Shown here: piece by piece, positions 55,570 to 64,000 of the stretch | Layout: each line of letters opens with the position of its first letter | How positions within the stretch are numbered: the stretch's first letter is position 1 | Assembly: GCF_963675165.1 (NCBI RefSeq) | Contig: NC_087388.1 | Location: forward strand, 3,202,800-3,266,799 | DNA: 64,000 nt | From: Halichondria panicea | Taxonomy: Eukaryota > Porifera > Demospongiae > Suberitida > Halichondriidae | Direction: 5' to 3' | The notes under the pieces: model-generated | Told to the model about the DNA's origin: nothing | Seen by the model: only the letters and a program-made list of their open reading frames with translations | Database searches by the model: none | Program-made: the position numbers and the translations under genes

Positions 55570-56560
55570 AACTTCAAAAATAATTGCGAAGATGGAACGT
55601 GTGGAAGGCAAAGAAAACCAAGCCAAACGACGACATAAACTTACCTCAAGTGCAAGCGCGTGCTAAAGCAACAAAGCAAAGAGTTACTACACTAGCACTG
55701 CAGGAAGCGAACTATTTGCTTCTGTGTCAGTTGCACATTTACACCTATCCTTGTAGAGCTGATTTTTAAAATTAATGACTTGATGGCTAAGAGTCTGACA
55801 AGGGAGCACAGTGGTATGAAGAAAAGTGTAGCTTTATGCTACGAGATGATCTTACTAACACGTTGCACACCCTCTCTTTACTCTAAGTTATAATTGGTTG
55901 TTGTTCAGAAACCAAAATGTCAAGAGCCACTGCAGTACAAAGCGCTGTGTACAATTACCTGATGCTGCCGTCAGTGACATGCTCTGTACTGCCAAAATGA
56001 CTCATTCATCGGGTTCATCGGGTTCATCTGATGTCGTCAACACCACCAGAAGATGTGTACTATCGCTGACTTCATAGTTGTCCAATGGATAAAAGATCCT
56101 CTGTCATCAGTGAAATAAAGGCTACAGACAAGGCACATGTCCCACCTTCCCTTCCCTTCTATACAGGGTATACAGAGATCGGGGGTTTATGTACTTTCCA
56201 TACAGCGGATCAAAAAGTTAAAGCTATAGCAAATGAACGAACATCATTGATGTTGACTTAAAAGTGTTTTTACCGATTCATTAAGTTCGAAGTTTGATTG
56301 TTTGGACGGGTTGGAATCTGCTATTGGTGCTGCAATACTCGTCTTAGTGAATTTATGGACGACAAATGCAAGTATCAAAAAGTGGAACTGCTACTCTTTG
56401 TGGACAAAATCTTCGAGACACTCTACTCAGTGAACATGTAAATATGAAGTCACAATTCAATGAAGAACTAGAACTAAACTATAGACTGTGTGCGAAGGTT
56501 CACATAAAAATGATAAAAATGATATTGACAAAATTCATACTGTTGTTCTTACTTGTGATT
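55570..56560. other. No supported gene
   Basis: Frames of 60-73 codons (for example 55584-55769 and 56366-56587) lack recognisable motifs. There is a GGGTTCATC duplication near 56015. Confidence 0.4.
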
Positions 56561-56564
56561 GTAC

Positions 56565-56880
56565 CTTGCCACTGTGATGACATGTAGAGATAGTACGACA
56601 CACAGCACGTGCAGTAGCATAGTTTCCAGCAGTTAGACTGGCTAAATAACGTCTCGACTGCACTGCGGTGAGATAAAGATAAAATTCTTAGGATGAGACT
56701 TCATGTGATTGTACCTTGTGATTGTACCTTGCCACTGTGATGACACGCAGCACGTGCAGTAGCATAGTTTGAAGCATCCAGCTTTCCACCAGCAGCATAT
56801 ACTTAAACTGGCTAAATAACGTCTCGACTGCACTGGAGGTGAGATACTGGAGGTGAGATAAAGATAAAATTCTTAGGCTG
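56565..56880. repeat. Two-copy repeat, about 150-bp unit
   Basis: GATTGTACCTTGCCACTGTG, CAGCACGTGCAGTAGCATAG and CTGGCTAAATAACGTCTCGA (then GAGATAAAGATAAAATTCTT) occur in the same order at about 56555-56690 and 56712-56877. Smaller duplications lie inside the second copy. Confidence 0.88.
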
Positions 56881-58010
56881 CTCGCTGCTCGAAATCGTAA
56901 ACATCGACTCTCCTCTCAATAAGTCCTATGCTGCAAAAACAAATACAATGAAATAATAGCAATAAAATTAATTACTTCTAACTGTTGAACTACATGTATC
57001 TGCTTCGTCAAGAATGGACTTGAGCCAACCAGAGTAGAACAAACCCCTGTTGAATGTTTTTCAACACGTCTATAGAAACCGGCCCTTCTCAAAAATTGTG
57101 TTGCACGCAGTCAAATACTTAGTGTTAGATTCAGGATGCGTAGATGATCTTGATTGACATAGGATCTTGATTTGCAAAACATGTTCCTGCTGCAATTTGA
57201 TAAAAATTAAGATGCTGAGCACAATGTGTCAATACGTACCTGCATAATAAACATGCCATGTCTTCATGAGTCATTGACTTCCACATTAGGCGAGAACGCC
57301 ATCACCATGTGGTCGTTTTTATAACTGCTTGTATAGTGAACCTACATGAAGGGAGTACATGAAGGGAGTACACTATTAATATATTATACTTCAGGTACAG
57401 ATATTACATCTAAACATGCCTGGATCGAGTTGAATCCTTTCAAAGCTTCATACGCTACACTGCCAATGCTATATACAAATTCGTAAACATAATTATGACC
57501 AATTGCACAAGTCACATAAAAGAGTAATGCACCATAGACATGAAAACATAGACTACACACACCCAGTTACAACGCTGCTTCGTTTTCCAGTTTCTGATGA
57601 ATTGTTTTTCTCTTGATCTTGATCTTTATCAAATTCTTTCTTGTCAGCTCTTGTCAGCTCTCAAATCATTCGCCCAGATTATTTTTGACAAGGTGTCAGA
57701 TGATTTATGTCGATTTATGTCGATGCCATTTGGTCATCATCTTTTTTGTCTATACAATCATAATTATTGTCTCTTCTTTTTTTGGCACTAGGCTGCCGAG
57801 ATAATTTGTTAGTGGGAGTTAGTGGGAGTTAGTGGGAGTTACTGCTATAGAGAAGCTCGAACACGTTGATCTAAATGACTCAGCATTTTTTTGCATGGCT
57901 GACACAACGTCATCCATATCCTTTTCAAAAACTTGTGCCACAGTTTACAGAGTGTTGAATCAACCCTTCTGAAAGGTTCTGTTGCGATTCTGACAAGGTC
58001 AATTACTTAA
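56881..58010. other. No supported gene
   Basis: Contains GTTAGTGGGA three times (57809-57838), CGATTTATGT twice (57711), TCTTGTCAGC twice (57641) and TACATGAAGGGAG twice (57343). No coding motif recognised. Confidence 0.45.
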
Positions 58011-58016
58011 CCCTTT

Positions 58017-58340
58017 GCCCGCTTTAGCCGACTATAGTGGCTACTGATAAAATTAATTTCAAAAAATCATTGTGCACGCTGTGTTGGAGCTATGCTAGGA
58101 TTGTTACCAACGATGGTAGAGAATACTTTTTGAGTGCATGTTTCCCTGCTTTAATTAAAAGTGAATATTTGCATATTTTGTTCACTCATGAACCTTCACT
58201 CATGAACCGTATCTAGTTCCACAGGTAGAACCGGACCTGTCGCATCCATGGACTCATCATTGTTGCCTAGATTGCTAGTAACCAACCACCACCCCACAAC
58301 CCCACAAATAACAGAGATATTGATCCTGACATTGTCTTAG
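58017..58340 (+). repeat. piggyBac-like miniature element fragment
   Basis: It follows TTAA, begins CCCTTTGCCCGCTTTAGCCG and shares CACGCTGTGTTGGAGCTATG with the other copies. The later GTAACCAACCACC region resembles their distal part. The right end was not found. Confidence 0.65.
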
Positions 58341-58424
58341 CATTGCTTCTCACGATCACGCATAATGGCGGCTTCAATCGATTACGTCACCCACACTCTG
58401 ATTGATCAGTGCGCAAATTCCAGG

Positions 58425-58500
58425 CCCATGACAGAAACAGGAAGTCACGTTACTCTCCGTGTACATCAAATGTACAGTATGCCTACGTTCGATACTAACT
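58425..58500 (+). repeat. Short repeat shared with 55455-55560
   Basis: Inverse partner of 55455-55560. Confidence 0.75.
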
Positions 58501-61500
58501 CTTGTGTACTATACTGATACGTTGCTGTGGTACGTTATCTTTGGGAGTTGAAGCAGCTATAATTCTACCCCTTACCATCCTACAATTTTGCCACATTGTG
58601 GTAAACACCGTACCGTACCAGGAAAGTACTTTGTAATGTAAGCAAGCGTATCTCATCATGCGTATCGTATCTCATCATAACTGATGAGTTTACAATTAAG
58701 CCCAAATACATGCATGGTCCACCGATGCTTTCGCTACAACACTCTAGAAGTGTTTTACATTATCAAACATTTGCAAATTTTGCGAGGGTTGATCAGTTCG
58801 CAACAATAAAAAGCTAGATCGCCAAACCTTGCTAGATCGCAAAGGGTCATTTGATATGCAAACTTGCAAAATATTATAGTAATACGGAATCATGCCGTTT
58901 TCTTTCGACAAAATGCACTGCTTTCATTTTCGGATAGTAAAAATCGATATCTCGACGGCAGTTCCTATGGAATTTTGTTGGTACATCTGGTTGTTGTTTT
59001 CACTGGAACACCACTATAATATAGTAACTCCTAAAGGTGCAGATGTCAAGAAACTTGATAAATTGACACAGTAACTGTTGCACTTATGCAAACTGTAAGG
59101 GAGGAACAAGATGCTGAAGAAAACCTAGCAGGTGTGTTAGATAAGTGTTAGATAATGTGTAAGTACAAATCTGAAATGCATGCATAGGCCCCTATAGCTA
59201 AGTTGATGAGCTTAGCTATTTAGCAGGTTCAGATAACAACAGTATACACAGTCTTACACACAGACAACTACACAACTACACACACAGTCTTACACACAGA
59301 CAACTACACACAGATAACTAGAGTTTGAAAGCTATCACTGGAGTGAGGTGTACCTTACATTATGACCTGTGGTATAGCAACCTGTGTCACCGTAATGTTT
59401 TTCCTTTTTTCAGGGAATGTTTAGTTTTATTGATCTACTCTTGAGTCAAGAAATTAATGTTCGAGGTAGTCTAGAAACCTAATTTTTGCAATTTTTGCGA
59501 CAAATTATCCTCATAAGATTATGATGGATGATGTGACACCTATCGTCCGGAGCCGATTTCCAAATACGGAATTTGTGCATGCTAGAGCGATCTGCCAGTA
59601 GGGGGTCACGGTGGAACCAATTGGATTTAGGGAAGCTTAGGGAAGCTGTGTATCGAACAATGGGCAGAAAACCATAAACCTAAGAGCGCCCATTGTCGCT
59701 ACAAACTGACATAAGTTGCAGGCATGTAATTAACAGCTATATATACATATATATACAGAGTGCTATCCAGATCCCATTTGAGCCTCTTGGATGGATAATG
59801 AGAAAGTATAAATATATAGGACTTCAATCAGAGGTCCTCAGTGTAAGGGATCGCATGTAAAATTCTATTTTCACAGCAACCAATATCAAGCTGGAATCCC
59901 CCCTCTAAGGTACCTGATTGCATGTGCAGCGCTGTAGGCTAAGGAGTGCATTATTTCTGTCCCTGAGTTTGTATTCCCTGAGTATTGTATGATCGAACTC
60001 CATCACCAAGACTAGAACTAGCAGTCCCCGGAATGATCACTCACATGATTTTTAGTGACGTTTTGCTTAGGCACAGTGTTCAGTACAGTACATCAGTACA
60101 GTACATCATAAGTACAGTACATCATAACATCATAAGCATCATGATTCCATCGGAAAAATGTAGACAAAATAAGATTGACCACGTGGGCGGTGCGAAACAC
60201 GTGGTGCGGAGCGCCGGAAAATTTGAGGCTAGCTACGGCTCTGCACTGATATGCAATAATAATAATTATTAGCCTCATGAACACATTCTGCAAGATGGGT
60301 CGATGAATGCCGGCGTGCCTAAAAAAAACGCATTTCAAACAGCATAAAATGCCAAGAAGGCTGAAGAGGCACAACCTCATCCACTAAAAATGGAAAGTAG
60401 AGCCCTTGTCTCTACTGTCATTCCTTAGCAACAGCGTGTGGGCGTAGGTGGGCCAGCACCATTGCATATCTGAACTTGTCACACTTGTATTTTCCCTCGT
60501 GTCGTGTTAATCGGTGCAGGAAAATTAAATATTTGCTTGTATTTTACCCATAATTTATATCATCATAGATTTTCTGCCAAAGATTGCGTCTTTGTCAACA
60601 GATTATCTCCCTCAATGGCAACCCTCATTGCCCGCAACCTGGTACAGGAATCTTTGCAATATCCACAAAAAAGCGTTGAGCGTTGTGGTCAACCATAAAG
60701 TTGTAGATCTTAGTCAGCATGCTCAACAATTACAAACAGTTGATGTATCAACTTGAAGAGTCTAAGCAACACTCTTGATAAGACAGCTTTTTCTGATGCA
60801 CTATTCTCCATCTTATATCCCAAAATAATAATGCCTTGGTCAGCTTGCCATTTTGTTTTTGAATTTTGCTTACTAAAGCACACTTGGCATTTCACCACAA
60901 TGTGTTTATAATTACATATCCATATAAGGAACGCTCTGCAAAACCCTGTATCTCTGGAGGTCAGCCTTCTCTCTTATACGCTATCCTCTGTTGATCGATC
61001 CCCCTTCCCTGATGTCTGAACCTCGTCGCTCGTCGCTCACTCTCTTTCTGACGGGCTGGAGCTTTTCCACTGGGGATTCGACATTTCGACATTATAAAAA
61101 TTTAATTATTATTACTGCGAGCTATCAGCTTTGACTGGGAGGATCGGCTGAGCAGCGGGATTGGAAACGTAATAATATGGAAACGTAATGATATTGATAT
61201 TGGAGATATTGGAAACGTTTGGTTCAGATGCGTGGTTCAGATGCGTGTCTCCATCACGTGATTAATTAATGGTGGGAGCTATGGCAAGCAAGCTAGTCTC
61301 CAGGCGCAGGCTAGGGAGAAACAGTCACTGAGAAAAAAATTGTGGCTGTGCTTGCTCAATAAATCTCAAACGGTGCAATGAGGAGAACACCGTTACTACT
61401 TTGTTCGATGTATAACTGCACCTAGACTGGATAACAAAATTGTTACCATTAATTGTGTATGTGTGCTCATTGTGTGCGCATTGTGTATGTGTTTTGAGCC

Positions 61501-62380
61501 CTAGTCGGTAATTTAATGTACCAAACATCAGTATTACCTACACATAATACTTACCTACACATAATACATACATGTACATGCAGAACATTTTAATGTTCTA
61601 ATCCTCAGAGTATTGTTCATCCACCAGTTTGTTCATCCACCATGCATGTTCATCCACCATGCACCACTAAGGTCAGGAAAACTCAGGAAAACTCCACACA
61701 GCAACCAAGCACTGATTTACTGTTACAACTGGTCCACTAATCAACAAGACAGTGCAACACAGTGTAAGTGCAACACAGTGTAGTCAAATGAACCTACTCT
61801 AATGAAGTTTCTTTACAGACAGGTATAGCACACACATAAGATGATTGCGGGGGTGGCTACACAGAAAGATTGTAGACACGCATATCACTACGTGGGTTGT
61901 ATACTGGGTCACGTGCATACAGATTGCATGTTACTTCCATACTGATAACGGTAATCGTGCTGTAATCACGATGTGAGGAGAAGCAGAAAACACTCCACAC
62001 ACAACACGTTCCACACACAACACGTTGTCAATTCGAAGATTAACATTTTATGTGGGCCAGTGGTGGGCCAGTGGTGAACATTTCTTGGGTCGCTCGCTTA
62101 CCTGGGGTATACGTCCTCCACACACTCGACACAGCTTTGACAGAGCGCTGTTGATAATTAACTTGTGTTGCAACAATGCAACAAGGAATTGCTTGTTACA
62201 CAGCTCACTCGTGTGCACATTGGCTCAGTAGTGACTTAGGCCCGAGGGTGTCTTTACATGTACAATGAGAACTCAAGACATAAAGTTTTATATGTTTTGC
62301 ACTTGAGGCACACAGTAGATTCTGGGTACTAATTTTGGCGGATTTGTAGCCAATTCATTACCATCATTACCATAATAATT
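58501..62380. other. Long stretch without supported genes
   Basis: Many short frames but no recognisable protein, RNA or paired termini. Notable items: repeats of CAGTCTTACACACAGACAACTACAC (about 59251-59325), a CAGTACATCA-rich cluster (60075-60135), and an interspersed TA-rich run (59743-59760). A minus-strand frame at 60710-60898 (KCQVCFSKQNSKTKWQADQG) has a Cys pair but no family match. If host genes exist in this window, this is the most likely place for undetected short exons. Confidence 0.4.
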
Positions 62381-62387
62381 ATATGTG

Positions 62388-62440
62388 ATGCCACTTGGCT
62401 TAGATTTTCAAAGCGATGAATTTAGTTTTATAATCTAGAA
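62388..62440 (+). repeat. Deleted copy of the 425-bp TATGTGA element
   Basis: TATATGTGATG joins CCACTTGGCTTAGATTTTCA and GATGAATTTAGTTTTATAA. These match the left end and the right portion of the element at 40248-40672 with the middle lost. Confidence 0.7.
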
Positions 62441-62779
62441 TAGCTAAAATAGAATTAGCAGTAATGAACAGTAGCTTGTAAATTTCATAGATCGTTCGTA
62501 ATAATAATTGTACTTCAAATTGATATATCTTAGCACTGTTAGTTACGTTCATATGATGTGAAAATCAAGCTCAAGCCTTTATACCATAATGATAGGCTGA
62601 TCCATAAAAAAAAATTTTAGGATTTTATCTCACCGCTGGCCGAGCATTTAAAATGATAAAAACGGTAACCGTGGTTGTTATGGCAACACATGTTGCACCT
62701 CCTTGTTGTATGTTGCTAGGCATCTCTGGACAGACATTTCACTTCACTGTTAATTAAGAATCCGACGGTTAAAGGGTTA
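62435..62779 (+). repeat. piggyBac-like miniature element, second subfamily (copy 3)
   Basis: The best preserved right end: ...CCGACGGTTAAAGGG followed by TTAA (62776-62779 region). The body matches 54258-54610 inverted and the 45290-45500 block (GATAGGCTGATCCATAAAAA, ATTTTATCTCACCGCTGGCC, TTATGGCAACACATGTTGCA). Confidence 0.82.
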
Positions 62780-62799
62780 AGATCTTAAAGGAGCGGGAT

Positions 62800-63470
62800 A
62801 TTTACGTTACGTCCTTGTAGTTTCAACTTTCACTTCACTTCATCAATAACTACTACTACTTTTGACTTTTGCATCTCGGCGTTTTGGTTGAGTGATGAGA
62901 TCAATCAATTTTCCTTGGTCAAAACCTGGCAGTGATGAGAATGTACGAGAATCAAGGCATCTATAATAAATATAGAGACTTACCTAACGACTTACCTAAC
63001 GACTGTCAAGTGAGCGTCTTTTGATATGAGCCCCAACAAGTTGACTCCTTCGTACTAAAAATAATAGGAATAAAAATGTACCACGTCTTTCTCTTTCACT
63101 GCCACCTTGTGCTCCATTTTTCTTTTTACAGCCTTTTCTATTGTAGACAATCTTTCCTCTTGAAATGCTTGAAATGCCTACAAAAAAACACTTCAATTTT
63201 AGACTGCTCAAGGTTTTGCTGAATGGGTGCCAAACTCCACAACCTCTGGAGAAATAGACGTTTCTTAAGTTGTCTTGAGATGTGACCAAGCCCAATTGCA
63301 CATTTAATCTAACACATTTAATCTAACACGAAATTGGTATGCACAAGAAGTGATAATACTCATTTTCTTGAGAAGAGGGATATGCTATTCCAGCTCCCAG
63401 CGATTGGGATAGGTTTGACGCAACATCCATCTCTGAAGTGAGCATAGAAGCACTGTCATCACTTGCCGCC
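62800..63470. other. No supported gene
   Basis: Minus-strand frames (62996-63301 and the right part of 63323-63736) have no recognised domain. Given the hAT relic just to the right on the plus strand, parts may be its flanks. Confidence 0.4.
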
Positions 63471-63479
63471 TTGAGTTGA

Positions 63480-63755
63480 GGTTTTGTGTCCGATAGTAAA
63501 CAAACCAGTACCCTTCTTGAAAGCCACTCAATGCAACAGCTAAATGAACTCAAGGTAGAATATACTAACGAACAGTTTAACATTTTAGAGTTTAACATTT
63601 TAGAGTGGTGCTGCAGCAAGAAGAATATTCCTAATACAGCCGTCATCTGCTGCATCAGAAAGGGTTTTTTCCTTGCTAAATAATTCGTTTGGTGATTAAC
63701 AAGAGAATGCCCTTCAAGATTATGTTGAATCTTCACTCATGTTATGATTTTTATA
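63480..63755 (+). pseudogene. hAT transposase C-terminal (dimerisation) fragment
   Basis: The plus strand from about 63636 reads SSAASERVFSLLNNSFGD, an in-frame stop, then QENALQDYVESSLML. SAASERxFSxLxxxFxxxQxxAL...Y is the hallmark of the hAT C-terminal dimerisation region. Upstream, 63486-63635 gives LNELKVEYTNEQFNILEF and a WCCSKKNIPNTA-like block in shifted frames, with a TTTTAGAGTTTAACA duplication near 63580. The rest of the gene is not in the window. Confidence 0.8.
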
Positions 63756-64000
63756 ATGAAGAATAACAATAGAGCTGAATCACTGAGAATAATAGGCTTT
63801 AGCTTGAGAATAGAATAATGGCTGAATAGAATAATGGCTAGCTAGCAGGGATGTCCAAGATAGTGTACAAGTTGGAAACTGAAACTGTATTTGCTGTGCA
63901 GTTGATTTAGAGTAGAGATTGTCTCCGTCTCATCGTCAGCGTTGTCGTCTTCGTACTTTCCTACTTTCCTCCCAAGTAGGTGTTGGTCTAGCCAGTCTTC

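Noticed and set aside
59200-59340. Possible relic of the second Copia LTR (GGTTCAGATAACAACAGTATACAC resembles 33990-34015)
   Set aside because: The similarity is limited to a short stretch of simple CA-rich sequence, and no ends or coding parts are nearby.

Overview
This window looks like a block of repeat-rich animal DNA with no recognisable host gene. Short introns with GT/AG borders, C2H2, SAM and HIRAN domains, and the mix of Kolobok, EnSpm/CACTA-like, piggyBac, hAT, P-like, Harbinger-like, Copia, Gypsy and tyrosine-recombinase (YR) retroelements point to an early-branching metazoan. I favour a demosponge, but that is inference. Almost every coding block traces to a mobile element.

Layout. 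0-3.5 kb: P-like and Gypsy gag relics. 3583-7544: a complete Kolobok-type element (TTAA target duplication) whose ten-exon minus-strand gene joins a transposase to a DEDDh exonuclease. 7549-8075: a piggyBac-like miniature element sharing the same TTAA. 8305-9870: a retroelement ORF that lost its reverse transcriptase core. 10-12.9 kb: relics of the SAM-type accessory gene and a dispersed repeat. 12918-27629: a minus-strand Copia element with both LTRs, a 5-bp target duplication (GCAAC) and a primer site matching the anticodon arm of initiator tRNA-Met. Two TA-targeting transposons split it: an 8.9-kb EnSpm/CACTA-like element (15194-24140) and a 1.36-kb element (24692-26048). The 8.9-kb element itself carries two miniature elements. 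27.6-35.3 kb: piggyBac-like, tnp2/CACTA, Copia and Harbinger relics plus a minisatellite. 35292-42282: a 7-kb transposon with about 230-bp near-identical terminal inverted repeats and a 9-bp target duplication, encoding a roughly 1,000-residue unclassified protein and a 283-residue HIRAN-domain protein on opposite strands. 42.5-45.5 kb: tandem repeats and miniature elements. 45.8-49.6 kb: a decayed Gypsy element (minus). 49.6-51.4 kb: the end of a YR retrotransposon with split direct repeats. 52.4-53.3 kb: a piggyBac transposase relic. 53.5-64 kb: miniature-element fragments, unassigned DNA and a terminal hAT relic.

The two strongest leads are the HIRAN-bearing transposon and the Kolobok transposase-exonuclease gene. 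A third, window-wide oddity is the density of perfect 10-17 bp local tandem duplications. Many sit inside transposon ORFs and break the frame, and they could be real mutations or an assembly artefact.
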